Origin: Botrytis cinerea B05.10
Lineage: Eukaryota; Ascomycota; Leotiomycetes; Helotiales; Sclerotiniaceae
DNA length: 64,000 bases
Assembly: GCF_000143535.2 (NCBI RefSeq)
Contig: NC_037324.1
Span: forward strand, 1,302,001-1,366,000
Reading direction: 5' to 3'
Shown here: piece after piece, positions 43,722 to 56,252 of the stretch
Layout of the letters: every line of letters begins with the position of its first letter
How positions within the stretch are numbered: position 1 is the first letter of the stretch
Made by a program: the position numbers and the translations under genes
Notes under the pieces: model-generated
What the model saw: only the letters and a program-made list of their open reading frames with translations
Database searches by the model: none
Told to the model about the DNA's origin: nothing

Positions 43722-46325
43722 TGTTTTTGAAATTTTGAAAATCTGAAGGATTGGATAGATGGGAAGTCGGGCTGATTTCTAATTCTGAATCAACTGAGGC
43801 GTTTGATTTGAAAAGTGAAATGAAGTCCAGGAATTTCATCTAATTCAGATTCCTTTCGAGAGTCTGTAGTAGCCGCGGTGAATTGACGCTTATCCGAGGG
43901 AAATAATAATCAGGATGCACTTTCCTGACTTTGGTATCAAAGTTTCTGGCAAAATTCTTGGAGATTTTCAGATGAGTTCTGGTATAACGTGAACTTCAAA
44001 CCGGAAGCTTCTAGATATATAGCAAGGATAAGCTAGCCCAAGAGGGAAGGAGTGCGGAACACATGACTACCACATAGCATCGAAAAGATAACGATCACGC
44101 CCTTCATACTACATTCTCTTAACCTCCTAGAATTAGTCACATCACGTCAATAACCGAACTTCATTGTCGCCCCCTATTAATTTCATATGGATTTCAGACA
44201 AATTGATAATCTCTTCGACCATAAGGCGCTTGAGACAAACGCCCCGAGTATACTACAACAAGTATTATTTCGCACATTGAAAGCATAGAGGTACAGTCAC
44301 TCGAGACTTACGGCCAACTAACATTGCTTGGCTTTGAGTAGGATTTCGTATTATAGCCATGAAAAATCTTATGTCATTGTAAACATCATTTTCAAACAGC
44401 TTTCAGTCGTCAGCCACATCTACAGTCTATCTCCAGCCTCAATACCTACCAAGCAACATAAGCCGTCATGAGAAGAAAGATTGGCACGCAAAAAGAATAA
44501 GATGAATGGCGAATAATCTTTCTTCGCATTTCGAGTTAAGGTTACTGTGTCGCTGCCGGCCATGTAAGCAAATCCCAAACTCGTGGCAACGTCATATGTG
44601 TTCTTTCTTCTTTCTTTCAAATCTAAGCATTTCCGATTATTTCTTGAGTAAGGAGCGCGGAGAGGTGATGACCGAAATGGCAATAATCATGATCCGAATG
44701 CAATGTGTATTCCACAATGGTCATTTGCCTCTTCGGCCAGGAGCTTCAACGCGTGTGGGAAGACAGGTGAGTGGTAGAATTATTACAGTAATGAAATACT
44801 TTTCGAATCCTTCGGTGAGCATTAGAAGTTGTCGTGATGGTGGATCTGATCGTGTTGTATACGATTCTTGTTGCATACCAATACGATAGTTAGTAACCAT
44901 CATCAGAATCAGAGGGCGTTCGTACTTACAATTCCAAATGTGCTCCTTTTCCGAGGCGTCTTGCAGATTGTAACGTTTCTGGTAAATCTTCGTTTAGATC
45001 CCAAGGCGGTCGATGAATCCAATGATCCGTAAGGCTGAGCAATGAGTACCTAAGTCGACGTATCAAGGGAACGAAAGCTTACTACACATCTTGAAAGCAT
45101 CGACATGCATGCAACCATACAGTTCCGAGCTTACAAATCCATTTAGATCTAATCTTTGGTGGATACGTCAACATGAATGGGGGCAAGGAAGATGACATAG
45201 CGCTCAGAGATCTAGACTTACCCTAGTCAAATCGATTGATGAGAAGGAGGGAGCGAAAGCGAAAGAAACGGGACGAATAGATCCTTGAACTTCGCGCAGA
45301 ATAAAATGCTGATTAGATTGATCTAATTGATGACAAATATGGTAAACATGATACTTTTGATACTTTTGATTATTTGCAGTACGTTAGTTATCCCTTCAAA
45401 GCCTTGGAGTTCAAACTAGTCGGGATGAATAATAATCGAATAATAATTTCTAAGGCGTCTTGAGGGCATCTAAATGGCTTATCCCTCTACGGTGACCACT
45501 AAAACTCATCATGGGGTGGCTCGCTAGTGATAAACTTTCCGCTGCACGTCCTCATTATGGCAGAATCATCACAATTTCATCATAGTTCACCAACTATTTC
45601 TAAAGATATACATACAAATGCTTAGATATAAGTGACTTGCATTAGTCTTCTATTATATCGGCAATTGAGCTACGGCCTCCCCGTCCTGGGAATGGCCCTT
45701 CCTGGGATTGTAGACCCGACCGTTTGTCTTGTGTCCTCATCCGCGTCACCAATGATATGTCGTTGGCAGTCATGGATACCTTACAACTCTTGTAGGATGC
45801 ATCTCGAATAAGCTCTTCATAGCAGTTGTGTCTTCAGTTTGCCGGACTTCTCATGTCATGTTCCGCATCTATCGTGGGTCATGTAACAGATGAATCATAT
45901 AACGTTCATTGTATCTCAACCGAGATTCAGAATCCCAAGTTCGGGTATGGAAACCGCTCGATGTAACTAGTGCTGGTAGTCAGCTCAGATCCATCATCTC
46001 GGTATCTCCTTGTTGGCATGGGTACCGCAGGATTTCTCGATTCCTGTCTAATGCGTTTTGGGATCTTGCCCAAGCTGAGCTTTTTATATGGCATGATGGA
46101 GTGAGTACTATTATCAAAGATCTAGCTTCGTGCATTTCACTTCTGAGTGGTATGTATATAGATGGGAAGATATCCTCTTTCATTTCGTCATTCAACAAAT
46201 CGAGCATCAACAAGTTTTTGCAGCATCACAACCAATACCTTTAACATTCATCGACGTTCACCGTTATTACCCGTTCATACCCTCTCATACCTGACCATTT
46301 CGTACCATAACTTCACCACTCAATC
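43722..46325. other. 2.6-kb gene-free region
   Basis: Short open stretches exist (for example 44506-44889 and 45909-46244 on plus), but they have no recognisable motif, no convincing splice partners and no repeat content. The final 150 bp before the next gene are C/T-rich, like a leader. Confidence 0.5.
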
Positions 46326-47246
46326 ATGTCTCGCAACTCAAAATCGTCCCGTCATCAAGCAAGAAGTACCGAGGGCAATCCGGAGGACATGGTTGAACAA
46401 GTCAAGAGCATCATCACTTTGCTAAATGAAATTGTCTCAATCAGACCCCATGAATGTGAAACTTATATTCCCTCTGCTCGCTCAGCTGTCACTGCTCTTG
46501 AACACATTCGCTTTTTTCGCGACCCAGCACGATTTGCTGAGCAAATCTGGATCATCCAAGGACTGCAAAGCTTTGCTTTCTACGACGCAGATAACGGAAG
46601 TGTAGTGGATATCGCAGACTTTTGCCAGAATGCATGGCTTAGAGTTTTGAGAAACTATCCGGAGAATGTTGACGTCTTGACAGGTAAGTCAATGTGATAT
46701 CCCACTCCATCTAGACAGTTATATAACTAACACAAATATCATATTAGGGTTGGGTAAGAATTGGCTCCAGAGATCTCAAGTAACTCTAGCCCGCATTCAT
46801 TATGAAGAAGGAAATGATACCACAGGTACTTCTGACTTGGAAATTTACTCCACAGAATATGATTCTGACGATTCCCCTTCTCTAGCACCACCCAATGACC
46901 CCCGCAGACAAGGACCCCTCTATGTCGAAGCCCGAGGTTACCTACAACCAGCTGTGGATTTCTTCACTCGGGCCATTCGAGCCGCTGATGGTCTCGGATA
47001 CACTACTGGTGACCTGTTAGCTTCAGTAAGTCGCAACCCTCGTGCGAGTCTACAGATTTCAATTTAACAATAAAACAGGCTGCAGAGTCACACATGAGTC
47101 TAGGCAACGTATCTGCATCTCCGGCAGATGAACACGCTTTCACTCAAGCCATCCGATATTTGCGTCGTGCGGAAACAACACAGGGGTATCAGTTATCGGA
47201 TCATATGCAACAATATCTTAATGATTATGGAAGATATGTTTCTTAA
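46326..47246 (+). CDS. unrecognised conserved-looking helical protein
   Basis: Three exons, 46326-46683, 46748-47025 and 47079-47246, give 267 residues. All three joins have standard GT..AG signals and keep frame, which supports a real gene. I do not recognise the family. The sequence is mostly alpha-helical, with aromatic-rich segments (IRFFRDPARFAEQIWIIQG), and alternates helices in a way that resembles TPR-like solenoids. Exon 2 has an acidic Ser/Asp insertion (about STEYDSDDSPSL), and exon 3 closes with RAETTQGYQLSDHMQQYLNDYGRYV, which has a TPR-like helical feel. No signal peptide or membrane segment. Its neighbour EMC6, on the same strand, is unrelated. Confidence 0.7.
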
Positions 47247-48784
47247 CTTCTCCGTCCCTTCATTCTTTTTCTCCTACATCTTTTACACCCCTGACGACAT
47301 TGATCATTTCGGCGTGTACAACAATAGCATTCGGTTTTCGGAGTCATTGTGGGCATTTTCAGGAACAGCATAGAATTGCATAGCGGCGGTGATTAGATAT
47401 TGGGCGACCAGTTTGAAATCCCAGGGCAGATCACTTCTGGTTTGTAATTTTATTTATTAACACTGTTAACGATGGCATCGATTAGATTTCTTTTGGGGCA
47501 ACATTTTTCTTTTTTATTGGCACCGCATTGTTTTACATTCTGCTTTTTCCATGAGAGATCCTCTTCATACTCTTTACAATCTCTTTCACTTCTCTCTGCC
47601 TAGGTCGATCCTAGAAACTGCAAAGCGGGCCTGTGCTGTTAGAATTTAGCATAGTTAGAATAGCAAATAAGTTTCTTGCATACTTCTACTTCTTCCATCA
47701 TCATTTGATCTAATCTAATTCATGCTATCGACGTCAGAGAATATGTGACTTCACGTGATTTAAACCCCAGCAAGATGGATGATTCCCGGAACTCTCCCCT
47801 TGTTTAAATCCTTTCGGAATGAAAATCCTGCCGGTAACATGAATAGGGCTGGGAGGATTGCGCTTAAACCCGAGGGGTAAGCGCGTTGAATGAATTATTA
47901 CGATCCTCGGCATGATAGCTCGCGGTTGCAATGTGCTTTCAGTCGTAGGTACGGAGTAGACATCGGACTAAATGGGAAAGATTTGGTGATTTGTCCTTGA
48001 ATTTCGGTCAGAATAAGGGGATCTGAAAAGCATGTTCGCTTATGGGTAGATAGCCATGATTTTGAAACTCAGTAGCTATAGACATTTTAATCTTGTAAGC
48101 ATGGAAATCTGCATTCAAGCCGCAATGGTACAGATCAAGAGACATTCGGAGATGGCTGGAAGCCGGAGACGGTGCTGGCGGGTATATAGTTCGGATCAAT
48201 CTTACAGCTGGGCTTGAAAACTACAGTTACTGTACAATAACAGCAGAGCTGCCGGGGATGAGGTGAGCAATTTCTGCTATAGACGCCCGAAGGATTTGCT
48301 TGATGTGATCATGAATAGTCGATGACAGCAGGCGAGGTAGGGATTGTTCTTACTACAATTGACGCATACGTTATCGTAATTATAACTCCATGCGATGGTG
48401 GCGATAAGTCTGGATTTGACCGAGACTTCAAGAGAGAAAGGGTGAAACTTTTGATTTCTGGTGCAGCTTTCTGCAATTATCTCGTATCAAAATATCATCT
48501 TGCTTGGGAACATGTCCCCCCTCTACTGTGGCTAAATGTGGCTGTTAACCCCAGAACCTGCGATGTGGTCTTCACGCCTTGAAATTAAGGCATTAATAAG
48601 TAAGCTCCAGAACACCTGGAAAGCTCCAGTATTCTGATAATCACTCCGCAGCACCTCCAATTCACGAATACCTCCCCAGCAACATTACGCATCACAACTT
48701 CCAATTCCTTTATTGAAGCTTTGCATATCGTCCGATTGTCTTCGTCACCTTACCACCGCAGTGAACAAAAGCAATTTCGTCGTC
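47247..48784. other. gene-free region upstream of EMC6
   Basis: The 1.5 kb hold no supported coding region. The last 150 bp (from about 48630) look like the EMC6 leader. Confidence 0.5.
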
Positions 48785-49292
48785 ATGATTACCGAACGAG
48801 AAATGCAAATAAGTCCGATTGTGCAAGAGTCTGTGATACACAATACAAAGGTTCGTTATTTGATTTATCAAGCTTAAGCTCGAGGCACCGTTTGAGCAAA
48901 CTACGCCGGGAAAGTCCGAAATAATCTCGATATTGATCAAGCCACTGCAATTGCAGCTTCACCAACCTTCTCTCTTTTACGCAGACAAATCAGCTAACCA
49001 CCATTCTCTATAGACTCTCGCAACTCTCCACAATCTCACAGCCTCCCTCTTTGGTGTTGCCGCTGGTATCCTCGGTCTTGAATCTTACCCTGGATTCCTG
49101 TTCTATATCTTCTTTACGCTCCTCACTAGTGCTCTCGTATATGTGTTTCGGATAGCTCCGCATATGAGTAAAGATACCATGGGAGATCGATATTTTAGAG
49201 GAGCGTGGGAGTTTTGGTCGGGAGGGTTAGTGGAGGGCCTGAGTGGATTCGTGTTGACCTGGACTTTATTTTATGGATTGGTTAGGGCATAA
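48785..49292 (+). CDS. emc6: ER membrane complex subunit 6
   Basis: Two exons, 48785-48850 and 49014-49292, give 114 residues. Exon 1 encodes the 22-residue hydrophilic N-terminus (begins MITEREMQISPIVQESV). Exon 2 starts TLATLHNLTASLFGVAAGILGLESYPG, the characteristic EMC6 first helix region, and continues with FLFYIFFTLLTSALVYVF and a third helix near the C-terminus (GFVLTWTLFYGLV). EMC6 is a core subunit of the ER membrane complex that inserts tail-anchored and multipass proteins. The donor (gttcgt) is not the strongest form, but the joined frame reproduces the conserved N-terminus directly. Because both exons are short, a length-filtered search misses this gene. Confidence 0.88.
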
Positions 49293-50937
49293 TGGTAGAG
49301 AGTGGGTCAATGTGGCAGGGGGAGTTTTGGAATAGAGTGAGATCTTATGGGATAGGCTAAGTGCTGGATGGACATAAGGAATGTTTGGATCTGACAGGAT
49401 TCAATCTCGGAAAATTAATCGACTATTCTACATCCAACAATCCTCGAACACGAATGTCGAATGAAGAATGTGGGGAAATGGAATGATCAATAAATCACAA
49501 GCGCAAGCGAGAGGGAGCGGTGCAATAATAGGAACGGGAAGATAGATGTTGTGATGAGCGGAAGGAATACGGGAGATTGCGCTTGGTGAATTCAGGTGCG
49601 GATGGATTTCCCTCGTCGCGACAATTATCAACTAGTATGGCGCTTGGAGTTGGACTGATTGAAATTCGACATGCTTGATGTTTATATTCCCAAACGGTGG
49701 TTATGTTCTTGTGTGCATATACAGTATTGCGGTATCAAATGGAGTTGAGGAATACCAGACTTCGTTTCACGGATATAGATTTGAGTTGTTTCTTTCTGCC
49801 ATGTGACAATGAGAGTAAGTGTTGTAGGACAATAATCTCTTCACTATTTTTCTTTTGTTGCTGTTGGCATTGCTGTTTAGTATACTGCCACAGTCATAGT
49901 ACTTGTTAGATTGTTTAGGCCTGCGCCAGAAAAGTACTGGATGGCATCGAATCTCGTTGTCGAACATATGGAAGAAAGATAGTGATACCTGCCAAATACT
50001 CCAGAACGTGATAACGCTTCTATGTCTATTGTTTGCTTTAGAATTTCTTGCACCCAAACTATCGAAAAATTCTGTTTGTTGTCTTAAAATTATGTTATGT
50101 CAACGTTTTAGCTAGTTCGCTATGAGAAGACGACCTAGATTGCTCTGCAACCAATGTAATGGTGGGGTCCATCAGGACGAACGAAGGGGGATAGGTACAG
50201 TAGCAGGAGGGTTTCTGGAGAAGGTTGATGCTTATTAGTCTGGAGATGAGAGGGGATGATTGTAGAGGGAATCGTCGCTTCGGGTAAAATAGAGAACCAG
50301 CGATGAATATGAAAATGCTGGCTGGGAAAAGTAAAGGGCATGGCAGGAGTTTCGCTATGAAAAGCATTATGTTACTGGAGAGAGAGAGAAGAGTCACGGC
50401 TTTGTCGGGGGGTGGAAAGTAAGGTTGGTGGATAATTGTAATTGTATTAATGACTAAACTACCTAGCGCATGGTGAAGACTAAAGCATGACGAAAGCTAG
50501 TATATGATGAAGACTAGCTAGCACATGGCCAAGTGGCCAATCACAAGAAAGGAATGAACGCAAAAGTAAACTGCCGTATTCCGAAATCCCCCCCACGCCG
50601 TTTGCTCCCCCCTCCGCCTCAGAATGCCCATTGCCATTGCCCGTCATTTCTTTCTTAGTGCAGCGAAAAGTCCACATCGACAAACAAAAAATTAAGAGCC
50701 AATCCTAATCATTGATCCGAAAACCGACGCAAGGTATGTTTCCATCAGAGAAAATTGGACGAAAAATTATGGCCAATCTCGTGGTGAATGAAAAAAATGA
50801 ATCATCATGAACCGTTTAAGAATAGATTTCCTCTAGGGAGGGGTGAACAAAAAATTATGAGAGCAGTCCGTAGACTGCCGCGGCTGGCGGACCAGCGCGT
50901 CCCATCTAACATTCTTGAGCGAAAGATGGACTCTCTA
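49293..50937. other. gene-poor region downstream of EMC6
   Basis: No coding region is supported. It contains a small perfect palindrome GCAGTC-CGTA-GACTGC near 50863-50878, shortly before the inverted-repeat element, and several AT-rich tracts. Confidence 0.5.
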
Positions 50938-51208
50938 TACCTCGTCTCTTACAAAGGTAAGCCGTACATTGATGTGGGCTACATCAATCTGTAGTGAGCG
51001 CCACGCTGGGGAGGGGAGTGCCACTTTGTGAAGGAGATTCAGCACTTCGGAGAGGGTATGCAGCGCTTCCCGGAGGAAGGTGATAGCCACTCTGTAAAGG
51101 TGGTTCTGCACTTCGTAAAGGACGTTCGCCGCTCTGTAGCATGGCGCTCACCACAGAGTGGTGTAGCCCACATCAATGTGCGACTTTCCTCTGTAAAAGA
51201 CGAGGTGG
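50938..51208. repeat. imperfect inverted repeat (about 65-bp arms) enclosing 21-bp tandem units
   Basis: The left arm (50938-51003) and right arm (51143-51208) are reverse complements at roughly 85% by eye. They share an exact core ACATTGATGTGGGCTACA (left arm 50966-50983; same bases on the minus strand of the right arm). The stretch between the arms holds six units of about 21 bp centred on cACTTYGNNAAGG, starting near 51022, 51043, 51064, 51088, 51109 and 51130; one spacing is 24. Because the period is a multiple of three, the plus frame reads heptapeptides of the type HFVKEIQ, HFGEGMQ, HFVKDVR. It could be a MITE-like mobile element, a foldback RNA gene or a remnant of a repeat protein. 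No flanking target-site duplication was obvious. Undecided between these. Confidence 0.7.
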
Positions 51209-52275
51209 TATGAAGAAAAAAGAAAAGAAAAGAAAGTGGAAATCGGTGGGGGAATTCGAGTTCATATAGGCATCCTGAAGACGCTAGTTTAGGAGAATTC
51301 GGACAAAGGCACGGGACTGAATGGTATTCACTCTTAGTACATCATGCTCAACTCAGTATTGGCTCGGAAGAGACGAAGAAGTACGTCTGGTGACACTAAG
51401 GTCTACTGGTATTGCTGTTTCCATTCAGGCCTTATTCACTGTTTTTGTGACACATCATTGTCTTTCAGCGAAGAACAATTCAATTGGTTGTTAGCATTAT
51501 CAAGATCGTGGCTTTAGAGAACTATTTCATGAAATACACGAGTGGAACAGAGTTTATCGTATATTTTTCTCTCTACGATTTATACGGAGCACGTAGATAG
51601 GTGGAGTGGGATGGGCCTGGGATCATTTAATGGTCTGATTTTAACATGAATACCTACTAGTCTCAAAGTTTACTATTACCTTTGAGCTTTTAAACTACTC
51701 GCTTTAATTTCAGGTTGCGATATCTTCTGGCTGCATGTAGATTAGCATGCTGTCTACGGAGCCACGCTGAGGAGTACTGATTTTTCCAGCGTATTCCACT
51801 CCTGCTGTCCGATTACAAAAACATGTCCCTTTCAACAAGTAAACGCTGACATTCGATCAGCCACTATTCGCTCTCTAAAAATCTCCAGAAACAATGATAG
51901 AAACGACGTAGAATCTTGAAAATAATTGATGCGGCAGTCAAGATTATGATTGCCGAGGATATTCAGGGGGTCTAGAAAGAATGTGCTAAATAAAATAACT
52001 ACTGGAAATAATCGGGAATTGCTCGCATCGCTAGTATTTCAAGTAAACGATCCCATTGGTCGTCCATAATTCCATATTTCTACACTATACGCACGAAAAG
52101 ATAGGTACGTCATACACATTCATATCGCACGGCCCCGTCCATATCCCACTTGCACATGTCAATAAAACAAAACCAGAGCTCTTTTCTATAAATACAATAA
52201 ATGCTCCTCCCTTCCTCTCTTCGTCAATTAATACAACTTTCATTTTTGCTTCATTGAAAACACCCAATTGAGGAG
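51209..52275. other. intergenic upstream of monooxygenase
   Basis: About 1.1 kb with no coding sequence supported. Begins with an A/G-rich tract (AAAGAAAAGAAAAG-like). The last 100 bp before the ATG are C/T-rich. Confidence 0.5.
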
Positions 52276-53902
52276 ATGGAGTTAACATATCCCATATTTC
52301 ACCCCTTCCTCTTTCTTTACCAAGTATGGCAATACTTTCTCGCCAAACTACTCTCTCCCTCACCACCGGTTGAGGGCCAAAAACTTGGAAGACCCAAGAT
52401 TGCAATTATCGGTGCTGGACTGACGGGTGTTTCTGCTGCTTCTCATTGTGTTGGTCATGGATTTGATGTGCAGATTTTTGAGGCTGGTCCCAGGAGTCAA
52501 TTGGGTGGCATATGGAGTGTAAGTTTACTATTTCTCCCTTACATATTGTGCACAGGAAACCCTCGAATCGAATGGAATCTATGCTAATAGAATAAAACAG
52601 AGAGTTAACAGTACATCTGGTTTACAAATCCATTCGTTAATGTATCGATTCCATCCCTCCGTTCAGTGGAAAGGCGGTTATCCAAATCAACAACAAATTG
52701 TCTCTCAAATCACCGAACTCTGGAGACGCTATGGTCTGGAGGAGAAAACAAAGTTCGATACTAAAGTCGAAAAAGTATACCAAGATGACAGTGGGAGATG
52801 GATAATCAACAATACATCAGAAGGACGATTTGAAGGTATCATTGCAGCTGTTGGCACTTGTGGAGATGCAAAAATGCCACATATCCCTGGAATGGATAAA
52901 TTCAAAGGAGAGATATATCATTCAAGTGATCTCACAGGCAAAGATGCAAAAGGAAAGAAAATTATCATCGTTGGAGGTGGTGCAAGTGCAGTCGAGGCAT
53001 TAGAATTTGCAACCCATGAAGAAGCGGCTGAGACTACAATTCTGGCCAGGAGTGATAAATGGATAATTCCTCGAAATGCCGTCGTAGACATGCTACTTGC
53101 ATTGAATATCTTCGGACAGGAAACTTTCTTGAGCTGGATACCAGAGATGCTGCTTAAGAAATTCTTTTACAGAGATCTGGAAGATCTTGCTCCAGCCGAT
53201 AAAGGGATTTTTACCGGTACCCCTATGGTCAATTCAGACGTGATGGATAAAATCCGCGAAGGAAAAGCAGAATGGTTACGGGGTGATATTAAAGGGTTCA
53301 CTGAAGATGGGATTAAATTCAATCTCCGAGCAAAAGGTGTTCCCCCCGGTGGCCCTGGGAATTCAAAGCTCGTGAAGGGCGATATTGTTGTAATGGCAAC
53401 TGGATTCGAGCGACCATCTCTTGATTTCCTCCCATCCGATACATTCCAGGATCCTTACACACCACCAAACTGGTATCTTCAAACATTCCCTCCCACACAC
53501 CCTTCCGTCTGTTGCAACAATTGCACTTACGTCAATGCTATCGGTGCAGTAGGCAATTGGCACATTGGAATTTACACACGTATCCTCCTTATGTTCCTAT
53601 CGGATCCCCTTACAAGACCAAGACCTTTTTGGATGGAACGCTGGATCGATATGACACGAATCCTGAAGAAGTTCAGCCCAACGGGCGCATTTGATTTCTT
53701 TACGTATCTCGAATTAGTATGGTGGTTCACTTTTTGCATTGCGATCAATCCATTCAGGTGGAAGTGGGCCATCTTTGTGTTTACTGGGCTGGGGAGAGGA
53801 TTGCCGAGAAGAGTTGTGGAGGCGGAGGATAACTTGAGAGGATCGTTGGGATGGAGAAATGGACATAGTGGTGAGAATCATGACAAGGGAAGCAGTTTTT
53901 GA
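52276..53902 (+). CDS. flavin-containing monooxygenase (FAD/NADPH)
   Basis: Two exons, 52276-52518 and 52601-53902, give 514 residues. FAD-binding Rossmann motif GAGLTG at about 46-51, the FMO-type FKGEIYHSSDL motif at about 182-192, and the NADPH-binding VGGGASAVEA at about 205-214. A downstream ATGF motif is typical of the family. The N-terminal 40 residues are partly hydrophobic, and the C-terminal part has hydrophobic segments (LELVWWFTFCIAINPFRWKW), so it may attach to a membrane. FMOs oxygenate N- or S-containing substrates or, in Baeyer-Villiger members, ketones; the substrate cannot be called. No polyketide, peptide or terpene synthase is nearby, so a biosynthetic cluster is not indicated. 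The join follows GGIWS and continues RVNSTSGLQIHS. Confidence 0.85.
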
Positions 53903-56228
53903 GGGAAATGGAAGTGGTTTATTACTTCAGATTATCTAGTGTTTCCAATAGCTTGATTGCGGTACATGAATCATGGCTTTTTGTATATTGTCATATTTGC
54001 AACCCATTTAGAGCATCTAGATAATACTTACGAGCGTGAGGGCTTTAATACAAGATGATGATAACAATGCATTCGTAGACAGTATGTATAGGGTTGATTA
54101 ATTTTGTATGGCGAACGGTTATTTTATAGATGGATTAATAGGTAATTAGTGGCATAGAATATGAACGGTATCAAAACAATTTAAGAGTATAAAATTCCAT
54201 AGCCCAAAACCAAGAAAACCCCAGATACTAAGTGAAATGAGATCTTTTGTTGCACAACTCAAGTATCCTTGGCTGTACTCCAATCCCACAGTCAACCCGC
54301 TTGCCAATGGTGTATGAGAGTTGAGGGGAGCCGAAGAAGCGGTGATTTCGTCTGTAGAGTGGCTCTTAAGTTCATGATTAAGCAAACAAGAACGAAAACA
54401 GGAATTGCCAAGAGAAAGTGTAAGATTTGCTGCATGTCTGCACTGTTCTTGGCTGAACTGATAAATCTTGAGTTCTGTGGTTAAGATTCAGTTCGCTTGC
54501 CCAGGCGCTAGGCGTGGGGAGGAGTTTGTTCGTTTCTTTGTTTGTACAGTTAGTTGGTCAGTTCGTTGGTTAATTTTCTTGGTGGGGGAGTGGAATGTTT
54601 AGGTTGTGATGTAGGTGGGAGATTGGATGTTGGAATTTAGGAGAGTGGATTGTGGTGAGTTTAATTTGACGAGCTTGTTTGTTCGTTTTACTAATTCTCG
54701 AAACAGTTATACATGTGTATGTATTCTGGAGCACTTGATAGATGGGGATAGTTGAGTGGGTGCAGTGCTTACTAGATATATAGAATAGAAGGCTAAAGGT
54801 ATGGGAGCGATGGCAGATCTCAATGGCTGAAAGTATACTGCGTGGGAGCAGTTGAGGTTTGAATTTGGATGGAGATTATGATTGGATGGGTTGTCGCTGC
54901 TGGAGATGTGTTTTATTATATATACTAGGTTGATTATCAACTTTATTCTTCGTGTGATAACTTGCGTTAGATAGCAACTCCTGGGTGAACAGTAGCTATA
55001 TGTATTCAAGTCAGTTCACTCCTCGTCTACCCCGAGTTTTTCTATGTGTGCCCGTCTTGGATGTGACGAGAGGACTTGGGATCTGCTTATTATAATGTTC
55101 TTCAATTATATCCAACTTCTATGCTATAAGAGAAGTTCAACGCGGTTTGGAACTGCTTCGTCATTCTTGCAAATCTGTAGATGATAGATGGTGTTTATAG
55201 GTAAATGTTGTGAAGAACAGATTTGAATTGGACGTAGATCTAGACTCTAATACTGATAGTGTAGATGTTCATACGTCAACTTCACTTCAACTTCATCGCA
55301 TAATCAGGATGGGATACTGGCTGATTAAAACCCGTTCTATGTCTACCTCATTTTTATGTTTAGTTATAATACCCAGCAGGCCCTGACATGAGGATTTTGT
55401 TCATCGATTCTGACGTGTAACATGTTATTGAAAATTTGGAACCGAGTACTTGGTCTCATGCTTCATTGTCTTGGGGGATGAGATCGATCTGAGAAAGCTG
55501 GATTGAAGAATGTCGACTTGTTGAAAATTGCATCGATATACTGGATATCGACAGAACACTTGTTGGAATCATGCACAATCAAATCTGTAGATGAAACAGA
55601 CATGACTGGAATACACAGAGCTTCGAAGGGAGAAATTTCAAGCTGCCCAAGAGAAAACTTTACTGAATCAAAGCCGCTCCAGGCTCCCAAAATCGAACAC
55701 TTGATAATTGTGATGAGTTAAATGACTACAATCTTTGCTATTCCGTATGATACGTGGGAACGAAGGAGAGGAAAGGAAGTGGTAATGTTAGATTAAGCAG
55801 TGATTGGTTCAGCTTACATTCTGCTTCCATCATCGGATGATCCTCTGGTCTTTCGAGGCCAGCAGAAAAACTCCATACCATCCCAAGCTACTGTAAAATA
55901 GAGATAGAAATTAAACATAGCAATACAGGTAGTCTACCGATGAGTATACAAACTAACAGGACATGGCAAAATAGACTTAGAAATATCTCTTGATATATCG
56001 ATCCGTATATCTTATGAATCCTTGTAGTAATTTATTAGAGCTTGAATGATAAAAATATAAATTATGATATCAAACAAATGAAGAATCAAATTGTTAAAAA
56101 ATTTGAGAGTCGAGCAGTGTCCCGTTAGTTCCCACACCCCCGAGACGAGCGCACGTGACCAATACTACTCTTCTCCCAAAACTTCACCACAACCACCCAA
56201 AAACATCACAACAACCCCAAAACTTGAG
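53903..56228. other. gene-free region
   Basis: The 2.3 kb carry no supported gene. The first part is the monooxygenase 3' region, and T/G-rich sequence with runs of GTTTGTT-like units lies near 54520-54580. Open stretches at 54146-54385 (minus) and 55503-55721 (plus) lack motifs. Confidence 0.5.
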
Positions 56229-56243
56229 AAAAAAAGCAAAAAA
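56229..56243 (-). terminator. RNA polymerase III terminator (two T-tracts)
   Basis: Read on the minus strand, a six-T tract (56238-56243) and then a seven-T tract (56229-56235) follow the tRNA 3' end within 10-25 bases. This is the expected termination signal for a tRNA transcribed leftward. Confidence 0.8.
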
Positions 56244-56252
56244 TAGATCAAT

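Noticed and set aside
48322..48582. 86-codon frame upstream of EMC6
   Set aside because: No domain, and no joining exon; probably chance.
50788..50994. 68-codon frame running into the inverted repeat's left arm
   Set aside because: It is in a different frame from the internal heptapeptide units and ends within the arm; no homology is recognised.
52276..53902. Monooxygenase considered as part of a secondary metabolite cluster
   Set aside because: No polyketide, peptide, terpene or alkaloid core gene and no cluster regulator lie close; the zinc cluster gene is 48 kb away.
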